Assembly: GCA_963682175.1 (NCBI GenBank)
Contig: OY821775.1
Coordinates: 14,356,501 to 14,420,500, forward strand
Origin: Triglochin maritima
Taxonomy: Eukaryota; Streptophyta; Magnoliopsida; Alismatales; Juncaginaceae
DNA: 64,000 bases
Direction of reading: 5' to 3'
Shown here one piece after another: positions 47,505 to 58,249 of this stretch (within the stretch, counting starts at the first letter, position 1; every line of letters begins with the position of its first letter). Below the pieces are notes generated by a model. The model saw nothing but the letters and a program-made list of their open reading frames with translations, was not told the DNA's origin and did not search any database. The position numbers were made by a program, and so were the translations under genes.

Positions 47505-49055
47505 GTGGTTGAGCTTTCATGTGTATATATGTTAAAAAAATACCTTTAGTGAGCATCGATTGTAGTGGGCCCCAACCCTTGAGTATTTGGGCCCCATTTC
47601 TTTCACGTATTTGTATCCCTTCTTTAGCATCTCACAGGTTTTGAGGGGAGTTGGGTTGTGTCCATCAACATAGCCATGAACTTCCTTGTGTACTTCACGT
47701 TGGTGAGATCTCTTCTGTTTCATGCATACATCCATGTCGTATTTTGCTCACATTCATTGAGGACAATGCATGAAGTAGGTGTGGGGGGGTGTTTTACGTG
47801 TGTACATAGTCGAGTCTTTTCTTTTGATTTTGTTTTCTTTTGTTTGCATTGTTAGGGTCATGTTAGTGTGCTGCATTTAATATCGATATATATGATTGCC
47901 ATGATCCTTGGGTGACTTGTCTTCTTTTGCTTGCCTAGTGCTTCAAAATTTTCACATTTCTTTCAAAATCTTCATGTGTTTGCGAAAGAAAATGTTTTGT
48001 GGGTTTTGCGTGTGTTTAGCATGTGCAAAACCGTTGAGAGGCAAAGTAAAAAGAAAGCTCCCAAAATTGTCTTGAACTTGATGCATTAGGATATCTAGTA
48101 CGTGGCTTTAGGATTTATCGAGTCGTTAGGATGCACCCCGGTTTTCCCTCGGGGGGCGTGTAATCCTAGGGTTTCAGTACTCAAACATTTAAAGAAGTCC
48201 ACCCTGAACCTAGTGAGTCAAATAATTCGTGTCTGTTAGTATAAGGAAGTTTGTCGTAGTCAAGGGCCCTTAATATCTTTTTGTGAAACTTAAGTGTAGG
48301 GGTTTTGGTTCCCATGTAGATAAATAAATAAATAAGTGGTGTTCTCTCTTCTCGCACGGCTCCTATCACTAGGGAAAGTAGGTCTGAGGGGACTTTGTGC
48401 CTGGTGCTTTCGAGTCATCTGACTTGGGATGCACCGACCGAACTCCCGTTACACGGGTGGTAGGGATCACCCTATGTGGAGATTTGGGGGAAGGTGTACG
48501 TGATAGTGTAAGTCCTCATAGGCAATGATGCACGAAACCTGACCCTGGGAGAATCAAACACCAACCAATAAATGCTCCAAAGAAAAAGAAAAAAAAAGAA
48601 AAAGAAAAAAAGAAAAAAAGAAAAGAAGAGTCAAATAAGAACCAAAATGGACTTTACACGTTGTTTCACATTCAGAAGTTAAGGTTGCCCATGTCTTTCA
48701 CTTAATTCCTTAGTTAAGTCTCACGAATAACTCATTAGGCTAGGTGTGTGGACTGATTACATATATAGAGTCGATCCGTAGTATTACCGCATTCCATGAT
48801 CGACAAAATAAGTCCAACGAGTCGTGTAGCTAGATTGATTAATGCATCTTGTTCAGATTTTGTGGGTATATCCGCTGAAAACCCTCAGGAGACAACACTC
48901 CTCCTCCTTGGCAACAAGGAGGTTTAACGACTTGTTGCACGTGCTAAGTGCAACCGTGATTCCTACGAAAGTGAGTTATGATTTCTTGTTTTTCGTATGC
49001 TTTTTTCTTTCTTTGTTTTGCTCGAGACTAGCAAAAACTTAGGTGTGGGGGTATT
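47505..49055 (+). other. Non-coding region between pol and the 3' LTR of the Athila-type element
   Basis: 1.55 kb with no env-like ORF. Contains AGTAGGTGTGGGGGGG (near 47775), resembling the tract before the 3' LTR and so a possible internal PPT-like site. A pure purine stretch of A and G lies at 48577-48630. At 49041-49055, AGGTGTGGGGGTATT, the presumed polypurine tract, directly precedes the 3' LTR. Confidence 0.75.
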
Positions 49056-50599
49056 TGATTGACATCATTTCATGCTTATATTTGTACCTTATATCCATTA
49101 TCTTACACCTAAGCAATGCTACGTGACGAGTTTTATGTTTAGTTTTCAGAAATAAAGAGGTTTGAAGAGAAGAGCCATGAAAGGACCCAAAAGCAGGAAA
49201 AAAGGACCTAATTGTGAGACCTGGGGACCAAGATGCAAGGGAGAAGGACCTGATCGTAAGACAGAAGGACCTAAGAGCAAAACAGGAAACTCCACACCAT
49301 TATGAGGAGTATTTTGTCAATTTGATTCGGGTCGGAGCTCCACTAAACAAGTTAGATGCATCCAAGACCAAGAAACACACCAAGGAAAGCCCACCAGAAG
49401 ACCCAGACGGATCTGGGCTTTATAGGCCGCCAATTGGCGGTCTGGATCATGCAAGATCCGCCCCAACTTCTCCTGGACTTGTATTAGTGTTCGTTTAGGC
49501 TATTTTTGGTATTGGTTTAGTCCCACATCGGGGGATTGTCCCTGATTAGCTTTTTCCATGCTTATAAATAGAACTCTTCACCTCCCATTGTATCTATCTC
49601 TCTCTTGGTGGCCTCCTTCCCTACTAAGAGTGAAGTCTTGAAGCAAAACTCTAGTAGAGGAAGGGCTGCTTGTAATCTGAGTGAGTTCATAATAAAAGTT
49701 TTCATTAGTTTGTTAATTCTTGCTTAGTTAAATTCCTTTAATGTTATTGCTTTGATGCTTGTTTTGTTTTATGTTTCTTTAATATTTCTTGCTTGATTAG
49801 TATAGTTTCATTTCAGTATTATGCTTGCTTCTGTTAATATAGTTAGTGTAATGAGTAGTGAGTAGTTCCATCCCCATTTGGGGGGTGGAGAAATATGTGA
49901 TATAATCATGTAGTGTATTAAGTGTGTGTTATTTTTATCCCTTGAGCTTTATATGATTTCCATAACCATCTAATGGGTCTCCACTCTTATCTTTGATATG
50001 CTAATGCTCTTGAATGAAGTTTAGCTTATGCTTTGATTAGTGAACCTATTTTATGGGGAATGATAAGGTTAGGATATGGATGAAGTTAATGTTGGAAACA
50101 CAATTTGTAGTGTATGTACTCTTGTTGCCTTTTCCTTAGCTAATGTCTTGTATGTTTTAATGATGTAGTCATCTTAATTCATGTGGAGGCATAGTAGGGT
50201 CTAGTCTTTATACATGAGTTCATTTAGCTTCATTCCAATTATTGTCTTGTATGTTTTAATGATGTAGTCTTATCTTAATTCATGTTGAGGCAAAGTTGGA
50301 TGTAGTTTTAGGATTTCATGCACTACATGTTGTGAGGAGCTTAATGAACACACACACACACACACACACTTCTTTATGTTCACATTATTTCTCTACCCCC
50401 TATGGGGCTTAGTTTTATCGTTTCTTCTCCATTTCATTTCAGCTTTGTAGTTTAGATTAGTGTAATACATCTTTCTCCCTTCTTTTTACCTCTCGCCTTC
50501 GAATAAACCAAGTGTCGACACACCTCCCAGTGGACGACCCGTATTTGCCACCGCTTCAACGCGGCCGTGCACTTGCGGTTAATATAAAACGATCAATCA
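49056..50599 (+). repeat. 3' LTR of the Athila-type element (1544 bp)
   Basis: TGATTGACATC to GATCAATCA, nearly identical to the 5' LTR. One palindrome only (49427-49440): a 21 bp unit is missing relative to the 5' LTR. TATA box near 49563. AC run at 50347-50369 is longer than in the 5' copy. Confidence 0.96.
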
Positions 50600-50604
50600 G
50601 AACT

Positions 50605-50828
50605 CATACACATTGATTGACAGGTGCATGAAGATGGTTGTTAACCACATGGGATAAGGTAAATACCGTCCTTTCCAATGCCACATGTGTAGGAAAATAA
50701 AGATGGGTCAATCTACCGCAATCTTCTTGAAAAGACAATAGATGCAAATAAGCCTTATAGAAGAAATTTCATTGTGATGGCCAAGATTGGGGTAAAGTTT
50801 ATATGACACAATTTGGGCAAGGATGTAG
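50605..50828 (-). pseudogene. env-like ORF of the SIRE-type element, middle piece
   Basis: Lies between the Athila insertion and the solo LTR. The - strand reads, across a frame change, ILGHHNEISSIRLICIYCLF, LPIFIFLHM and LPYPMWLTTIFMHLSINVYE, comparable with the central block of plant SIRE env-position proteins (ILARxxxPRTGRLD...INLPxLMLxHM...LPYxMLLTxIF). Interrupted at both sides by insertions. Confidence 0.65.
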
Positions 50829-52025
50829 TGTAAGACCCGCTCTATTGCTTTATTAATAATAAGTCCACTTTCCTCATTTATGCATAATTTAGTTCTTATC
50901 TTACCTAATTGTGTTTTTGGTATGTTTATATGCTTGATTTGGGTTTAGTTTCCTTGTCGGTTGATTGGGTGTGACTTACCGGGTTAGTGCACATTTTGAG
51001 CTCAATCGGTTTGGCATGGATGCGAGTGGGTGGGGTGATTTGTGTGCTGGGCTGAGCCCAGGTGAGGTGGTGTTGGGTTTTATGTGTGCACTAGGGTGTT
51101 TGAATGCACACCTCTTCACTTCCCACACGTCTCCTCCACCTCTTCCACTCCTCAGCCATGTGGTCAGGCCACTCAGGTGGTGCTTCAGCAAACTTCAAAT
51201 TCGGCAAGGCTAGAAGCGACGCCTAGTGCAACCTGTGGCGCGGCTAGAAGTTTGGTGGGCAGAATTTTCGGCTAACTCAGGCATTCTCCTTGCAGATCAG
51301 GTATGCTCCTGGTCCCTTAATGAGATGAGAGGTGGGGGTGATGTTCATAGGGCCGTCTATCACGCGAGGTGGCTGGTGGTGCGAGTGTTGCACCATCACG
51401 CCAACAGCCTTAGGCGCAGGAAGGTTCCTGCGTGGCTGTGGTTGCTGCTAGAGCTCCGGTGAGCTCCGGTAGGGTTGGGCCTTGTTCTGACCTTGAGAAC
51501 CTAAAGGGTAGGGATGGGGCATGGTTGTGGTGGAGAATCTGGTCAGCACGCGGGTGCAGATTGGTGTTAGTCGTGAACTCGGTTAATATCATGTATGTGT
51601 TCCTGCGGTGTGAGTTGGCTGATCAGACTTGCCTCACCGTGTGCTCATCCTCTCTGCCTTGAGGAGTCTGGAAGGGTGAGGACAGGAGGTCAGGAGATGT
51701 ATCCAGAGGGGTTGCATGCATGATTGGGCTTCATTTGTGGTTGTATCTCTAGCTATTGTATGCTTATCTATTTATTGATGTGTTAGTGATTTTGATTATG
51801 TTCCAATAGTGGTGGTTCATGTGTATGATCTGATACCTTGAAATTATTCTGAGATGTATAGATATATATGCACTTCATATGAGAATGAAATCTGAATACA
51901 TTTATAGAATATGCAGCTCACTACATGCCATGTTGTATATAATCCGTTGCACATGCATGTATGGAATATGTATGGATACACTTGGGTTTCTGATCTTCAC
52001 ATGCACGTTTTAATGTGATGAGTTA

Positions 52026-52064
<39 letters not shown>

Positions 52065-53339
52065 TCACACTCTTGCAATACTTGATTATGTTCTAAGTAT
52101 GGGCAAATAAATACGTCTAGGTGCATCAACTAGACGACTATGCCATGTGACTCTTGTAGCATCTGAATCATGCTCTCTAGTGATTGTTGTGCATATTTCT
52201 CCATGCGTAATGCCACACATCCTACTGATCTGAGTATCCTTGTTGAGAATGTGTGTTGCCACTTACGAACTCAACTCCATAACTTCAACTCATGACCCGT
52301 AGATGACTAAGTTTTGTCATGTTGTTTAATCGCGTACTGTTATGGTTGTTTGCTTTTACTAGCATCTTTTGGTTGCGGATTTGAGTATGTTATTCCTATT
52401 TGGTCTGGAGTTGTGAGAGAGTATTTACATACTCATCACGTTGGGCTCATTCTTATTAATGTAGCTATAAAGATAGGTGGATCTATAGATAGCTTGCATC
52501 GCATTTAATAATAAATGAACTCTGGGCACGTTTGATTTAGGGCCGACGGGCCACGAGTAGGACCTCTATATAGAGAGACCTATTCGCAAATACCTCTATG
52601 TAGATAGGTCAGGCGTAAAGACCTGGGCAGGCGTGCTGCCATTTTTGCTACAGGACAAACATACCCAAGTGACAATGGCATCATGTAGAGCATTTGCCGC
52701 GAATTGGGATGTCAATCCGGAAGACCGCTTTGTGCCAAGCGGTGGGTCATTGTCGAGTGACCCGCTTGTGATTTGGACCAGTGTGGTTGGTGGTTTGATT
52801 CCTATATAGAGGGATCACTTCGGGTGGGGCCCGATTGGCGCAACTATGTAGAGTCGTCGCCCGGTGCAACTATGTAGAGTTGTTGCCTTCTTATTGCATG
52901 TGTGTTAGATAGGACTCATGTGTTGCTTCTCATCTTGTTTTTTGACGTGGAGCATACTGGGTTTTCTTTATCGAAAACTCAGGCATATGTTGATGCGGTG
53001 CTTGCAGGTACTTAGATTCCTACATGGCAAACTGGACGAGTAGCCAAAGATTCTATACACGAGGGACACGCCGACCAGAGTCTTGAGTTTATCTTACTTC
53101 CTCTTTATGTTATTGTATTTCCTTTGAGACTCGGATATTGTTGTTGAACCTTTTCATATTGGATAATTTATTGCTTGAGTTATTTCTGTAAGTTGTCTAT
53201 CCATGTATGTCCTTTATGTCTTGTCGAGTCGTCTTGTTTGGTCTGTCTTTTGTAACTCCTTCGGTCATTATGGAGGTCTCTGATCGCGACACCTGTAGTC
53301 TTTCCCGGTGTGCTTACCCGCGAGATAGGGGGCGTTACA
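50829..53339. repeat. Solo LTR (2.5 kb), probably of a second chromovirus family
   Basis: Starts TGTAAGACCCGC and ends GGGGGCGTTACA, imperfectly inverted ends of LTR type. Flanks TGTAG (50824-50828) and TGCGG (53340-53344) agree at 3 of 5, both differences being transitions. It splits the env-like ORF, and no internal genes are present. A segment near 52950 (CATACTGGGTTTTCTTTATCGAAAACTCAGGCAT) parallels CATACGGGGTTTCC...GGGAAACCCAGGCAT in the Tekay LTR, which suggests a related lineage and + orientation. Contains a (TA)n run at about 52028-52060. Confidence 0.75.
52028..52060. repeat. (TA)n microsatellite in the solo LTR
   Basis: About 16 TA units uninterrupted. Confidence 0.95.
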
Positions 53340-53940
53340 TGCGGGGTAGGGGATGCAAAAGAGAGGTATTATGTTTGAATCTAACATTTAGTCGTTGTGG
53401 TGGAATGGCATATAGGTCATCCAGCATTTCTTGAGCTTCTTTACCGAGTAATTTGGATTGTGGTTGGTCTGAGTAGATATGAATACCAAAGGAGTCCATA
53501 CATAGGGTTGAGGCAATCACTTCAGGTTTAATCTTGTATTTAGTCCCATTAATTATAGTAGTCATTATGTGGCAATTGGGGTCTTTTCTCAGATTGCAAT
53601 AAAATTATTGCACAAGGAAAGAGTAGTAGGGTTTGGATGCTAGTCTAGTTTGGCTATAGGTGAGTTTATTTGCATCAAAATATCCTGTAAGAGAGAATTC
53701 AATAAAATCCATTACCTCAATCTTACGGCAAGGAATGAACGAAGCAATTGAGAACACTTTGTGCCAAGCCTCTTGAGCATCGTCGTCAATCGGGTAGAAT
53801 GGGTGTGTTGGAGTAGCTGGGGGATGCTGCGCACTGGAGGATGACGGAGGGTGATCATGTCTCCTCTTAGTTCGACGTTCGGTGGTGATAACTCTGGGCA
53901 CAACTAGAGCCATGTGGGTGACCAATTTCTTGTGTCCCAT
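53340..53940 (-). pseudogene. env-like ORF of the SIRE-type element, N-terminal piece
   Basis: One frame with a TAA near 53602: MGHKKLVTHMALVVPRVITT, a Ser/Pro-rich part, FIEFSLTGYFDANKLTY, FLVQ*FYCNLRKDPNCHI, INGTKYKIKPEVIASTLCM. This matches the start of the plant 'putative transposon protein' domain (VRxFYANL...G..I.ISPELLA). No signal peptide or clear transmembrane helix seen, so an envelope role is not supported here. Confidence 0.75.
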
Positions 53941-54119
53941 AAAGGAAGAGATGGGTAGAGGAAGGCAAGGGAAGGCAAAATGAGGTGGAAAAAGGCAAGA
54001 TGGACGACCAAAAGAGGGGGATAGTCGATTGGCAGGAGAGGGGGAACAACTAGGGTTAAAAATGGGGAGGGTAAAAATGAAATGAGAATTCGATTTTGCC
54101 CTAAAAGAAGCAGAAGAAG

Positions 54120-54600
54120 CATCAACGGTCGACCGATCGGGTACAACGGTCGACCAAAAGGTTGAAAAAATTCAGTCAATTTGGGTGAAAGTTCGACCGA
54201 AAGGTTAAATGGTCGACCGACACGAGAAGGTCCAAACAACCTTGAAATATTCGGTCGTACAAGTAAGGTACCCCGATCGACCAAAAGGGTAAAGAAGAGT
54301 AAAACACACACTTCCTAGCAATGTTCGGTCGGATAAAAAGCAGACTGATCGTCGAACAGATTAAGCGTACACTGCCTGGACGATTCCGGTCACAGAAGAG
54401 GGAAGTTGTGGTCGACCAAAAGACCAAAAAACCAGAGAGAATGTAAGACCTTATGAACATTCGGTCGAACAAAGATTAAAATGTTAGCAACGTCGGTCGA
54501 CCGAACCAAAATATGTTTGACCGATCACTTAAGTGAACTTAAGGATCAGATTAATCAAGGAGCAACCAGCCGAATGAAACACCTATTTAGGTCGACCCAA
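54120..54600 (-). other. pol-env spacer of the SIRE-type element with GGTCGACC-like motifs
   Basis: Non-coding stretch between RNase H and the env-like ORF. Holds about 14 motifs: CGGTCGACCG (54126 and about 54503), CGGTCGACCAAAAGG (54145), GGTCGACCGACAC (54210), GGTCGACCAAAAG (54412), GGTCGACCC (54591) and others. Their spacing is about 20-60 bp. The sequence between motifs does not obviously match that in the LTR. Confidence 0.8.
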
Positions 54601-54802
54601 AAGAATCAGAGGAAGGAAAAACAGCTCAAAACACATCAAACAATCAAGAGACTTAATGAGGACCCAATCAAGATGCAATTTTCGAAAAGATGGCATGAGA
54701 TAACAAAGTTATAAATCATTTAAGTTGCACAAGCCTAGATTGAGTCTTATGTGATGGAATTGATCAACAATAAGAGGTTTTGTGAAAATATCCGCTAATT
54801 GA

Positions 54803-55695
54803 TCATTTGCAGGGATGAATACAAGTTAAAATATCCGATAATTGATCATTTGTAGGGATGAATACAAGTTTTATGTCTTCCTTAGTTACATGATCTCTAA
54901 GAAAATGATGTCTTACTTCTATGTGCTTAGTTCTTGAATGCAAAATATGATTTTTTGAAAGGTTAATTGCACTGGTATTGTCACAATAGATAGGAGTAGT
55001 TTGAAACTCAAGTTGCAAGTCCTTGAGGGTTTGCCCCATCCATTGGACTTGTGCACATGCACAACCGGCGGTGATATATTCGGCTTTGGTTGTTAACAAT
55101 GCAATACTATTTTGTTTCTTACTAAACCAAGAGACAAGAGATTTTCCCAAAAATTGGCAAGTGCCACTAGTGATTTTACGATCTAGAATGCAATCGACAT
55201 ATTTCACGTCACTATAAGCAACAAGATCAAAAGCCCTAGTCTTGGGGTAAAACAAACCAAAATCTTGAGATCCTTTGAGATATCAAAAAATTCATTTCAA
55301 AGCATTTAAGTGAGAGTCTTTTGGACATGCTTGAAAATGAGCGTATAAACACACGACAAACATTATATCGGGGTGACTAGCAGTAAGGTAGAGCAATGAT
55401 CCGATCATACCTCGATATTTTTTGATGTCCACATCCTTGCCATTTTCATCATTTTCTAGTTTAATGCTAGTGCTCATGGGAGTCTTGTATGACTTTCTAT
55501 CTTCAAGACCAAAGCGTGTAAGAAGTTCCTTTGTGTATTTTGCTTGGTGTATGAAGGTCCCATCACGCATTTACTTGATTTGAAGTCCGAGGAAGAAATT
55601 TAGTTCATCAATTAAACTCATCTCGAGCTCCTCCTGCATACACTTAGAGAATTCTTCGCAAAGACAAGGGTTACTTGCACCAAATATAATATCAT
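54803..55695 (-). pseudogene. RT C-terminal part and RNase H of the SIRE-type element
   Basis: Reading leftwards: VVQIYVNDIIFGASNP, the Copia YVDD box with Asp changed to Asn (55694-55696), ELEMSLIDELNFFLGLQIK, a TAA, MRDGTFIHQAKYTKELLTRF, YRGMIGSLLYLTASHPDIMF, a stop near 55292, then RNase H with AYSDVKYVDCILDRKITSG (Asp present), SKKQNSIALLTTKAEYITA (Glu) and CDNTSAINLSKN (Asp), ending after FIPTNDQLSDILT. Stops and the RT mutation disable it. Confidence 0.9.
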
Positions 55696-55699
55696 TTAC

Positions 55700-56600
55700 A
55701 TAGATTTGTACCACTAATAGATCATGATTATGAGATTTGTACCACTAATAGATCTAGGAGCTTGCTTCATTCCGTAAAGAGCATTCTTAAGTTTAAAAAC
55801 ATGGTTTGGGTAAGTTTCATTTACAAAGCTGGGGCATTGTGCAACACAAACTTCTTCATTAATAAAGTCATTTAAAAATGCACTTTTTACAACTATTTGA
55901 AATAATTTTATGTTCATAAAAGATACATATGCTAACAACATGCGAATGACTTCCATACGAGCAACAGGAGCATAAGTTTCATCAAAGTCTATCCCTTCCT
56001 CTTGGTGGTAGCCATGAGCAACAAGTCTAGTTTTGTATCTAACTATATTCCCGTCTTCATCAAGTTTATTTTAGTTCCAATAACCAATTGGTTAGTTGGT
56101 TTTTTGACAAGTTCCCAAACATCATTTCGAACAAATTGAATTAGCTCTTCATGCATAGCCATTAGTCAAAACTCATCATTACATGCTTGTTCAACGTTCT
56201 TGGGTTCTAATGTAGAAATAAATGCATAAGAGTCACAAACCACGTGAGCTCTAGAACGTGTTGTCACACCTTGAGAAACATCTCCTATCACAAAGTCCTT
56301 CGGATGATCCTTTCTATAGGTCCAATTCTTAGGAAGTTTCTCTTTGTCCTCTTGTGGAGAACTTGGAGGTTCTTGATGAGACTCAAGTGTGGCATCTTGT
56401 GATGATACATGTCTAATGGTGTCCATGCAATCATCATCAAGAGAGGAGTTACGTAGACAAGCCAACTCATCAAAGTTGACGTGCAAATATTCACCGACAC
56501 AACTAGTTCGTTTATTGTAGACTCTATAAGCTTTACTCCTGTCGGAATACCCTAAAAAGATTGCATCGTTGCATCCAATTTATCCAAATTGTCTTTAGAG
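55700..56600 (-). pseudogene. pol of the SIRE-type element, integrase C terminus to RT N terminus
   Basis: Pieces in order: HESPQ-type linker (SLDDDCMDTIRHVSSQDATL), WTYRKDHPKDFVIGDVSQGV, TTRSRAHVV, FISTLEPKNVEQACNDEF, a decayed stretch, then MEVIRMLLAYVSFMNIKLFQ, KSAFLNDFINEEVCVAQ, VFKLKNALYGMKQAPR. After APR the RT lacks about 50 residues, and the 26 bp around TTTGTACCACTAATAGATC is present twice (55706-55755), so a local duplication accompanies the deletion. The first catalytic Asp of RT (MDVKSAF in relatives) reads VVKSAF. Confidence 0.88.
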
Positions 56601-56601
56601 T

Positions 56602-56787
56602 TTAGGACAAAACATTTTGAATCAAAAGCTTTAAAGTAGGAGATTTTAGGAGTATGGTTAAGCCAAAGCTCAAAAGGAGTTTTCTTCCAATGGATCGAAT
56701 GATAAAACAATTTAAAACATAGACAGAAGTATTAACAAATTCGCACCAAAAATATTTTGGAAGCTCTTTCTCAACAAGCATGGTTCT
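56602..56787 (-). pseudogene. Copia integrase, segment left of the hAT insertion
   Basis: Continues the integrase after the hAT element: MLVEKELPKYFWCEFVNTSV and YVLNCFIIRSI, with a frame change after that. The preceding codons (EMSRT) are at 58242 and beyond. Confidence 0.88.
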
Positions 56788-58241
56788 TAGGGGTGGCAAC
56801 GGGTCGGATCCGGTTCGGGTATTAGTATAACCGGAACCGGATCCGGATTTAAAATTGAGATCCAGAACCAAACCGGATCCGATTCGGTTCTCATCTTGGA
56901 TATCCAGAACCGGATCCGTTTGATTGATAGGTACCCAGAACCGGATCCGATGGAACCGGATCCGGTATGCAAAAAAAAAATTCCCCCTATTTAAATAACA
57001 TGAGCTTTGAGGTTGCATATTATGAGACTGGCATGCAAATATGTCATTACCAGATAAATAATGAAAGTTTATGCACTGGAAACTAAACTGAAGCATCACT
57101 TGCCACTTGCCAGTTACCACTCAATACACAAATATAGATGTAAATAAATCTATCCTCATGCGAACTATCAATATCACCAACAAAAATTCAGCTTCCACTC
57201 TCCAACATTTGTATGAAATATGAATCATGATTTCAAACATTTGTATGACAAAACACTACCAACCTCGTCCATAGGATCAATTAAATCATTGGATGCCATA
57301 TTAGCTGCAAAAACATGTAAAATTCCAAGGAATATCAAACAATAGAACTATGATCCATGATCACATAACAAAAAAATTCAGTTTTGACAAAATTTACCTG
57401 ACAGGAAGGAACAAACACAGTTGACGAATCCAAACTTCAAAAGTCCATTCTCTCTTCTGAACAGTGTTTCCAAATATTTAAATCTGCAATACAAGAACAA
57501 CATGTTGTTTGTCAAATAACATTTGACTTGTAGAGTTTGGAACTTCTCTATATCATTAAACAAAGTTAATGGTTATTTTAACTTCTGCATCTCCACAGTT
57601 GACGAATGCTTAACATAATGATATGACTAAAGAAAAAAAAGATTCTTTTTTGGAGATCTAAACATGCTCCACACAGGATCCTTTACAGCATTCAAACGGG
57701 CTTATATTTGGAACCTCGTATACTTCGTTTTTTAGTGAAATACATGGACAAACAAACACAAGGTTGATGTGAACATTGCTAGACGACATATTTTGCTGGT
57801 TTTTTGAAGGGACAAAAAACACATGAATGAATGGAGAAATACCGAACCGAAGAGCAGCGGAGGGAGACGAAGTGGGAGAGGGAGTAAGGGCTGATAACGG
57901 CCTGGGAGAGGGGCAGCAGTGCAGCAGAAGAGGAGATGGCGTCGCAGTGCAGCACTTGGAGATGGCACCGCAGAAGAGGGAAAAAACCCTAGGTGATTTT
58001 GCTTTCTGGACAATGGACGGGTATACCGTATACGGGTAGGGTTTTTTCTTTGCAAATTTAATCGGATCCAGTTCCGGATCCGGTTTCAGCGGTAAGAACC
58101 GGATCCGAACCGGATCCGGGTCGGTTCTGAAAATTAAAAACCATATCCTAGCCATATCCATTTTATCCCGGTTCGGTTCCGGTTCGGTACCACCGGATCT
58201 GGGTCGGTTTGGCCGGTTCTGGATACCAACTGCCACCCCTT
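56788..58241. mobile_element. Non-autonomous hAT element (1454 bp) inside the Copia integrase
   Basis: Perfect 8 bp duplication ATGGTTCT (56780-56787 and 58242-58249). TIRs TAGGGGTGGCA and TGCCACCCCTT. Both subterminal regions (56798-56970 and 58060-58230) are packed with CCGGATCC and CCGGTTC repeats, expected to be transposase binding sites. The middle holds no transposase domain; at 57830-58010 it carries a GC-rich stretch unlike the AT-rich rest, possibly the 5' end of a lost transposase gene or captured host sequence. Confidence 0.94.
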
Positions 58242-58249
58242 ATGGTTCT

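Larger units (their letters stand above)
39248..50599 (+). mobile_element. Full-length Ty3/Gypsy element, Athila-type, nested in the SIRE-type element
   Basis: Perfect 5 bp target duplication GAACT (39243-39247 and 50600-50604). LTRs start TGATTGACATC and end GATCAATCA. PBS for Asp tRNA, gag-pol in one frame with two stops, Athila-type protease/RT/integrase, and a non-coding 1.55 kb between pol and the 3' LTR where Athila relatives carry an env-like gene. By eye the LTRs differ at about 20 positions in 1.5 kb, so it is the youngest large insertion here. Confidence 0.97.

Noticed and set aside
39248..50599. Integrated virus (pararetrovirus) instead of a retrotransposon
   Set aside because: LTRs, PBS, integrase and a 5 bp target duplication are all present, and no movement or coat protein motif was seen.
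53340..53940. Viral-type envelope glycoprotein in the SIRE element
   Set aside because: No signal peptide, membrane anchor or fusion motif is visible; only the genomic position suggests env.
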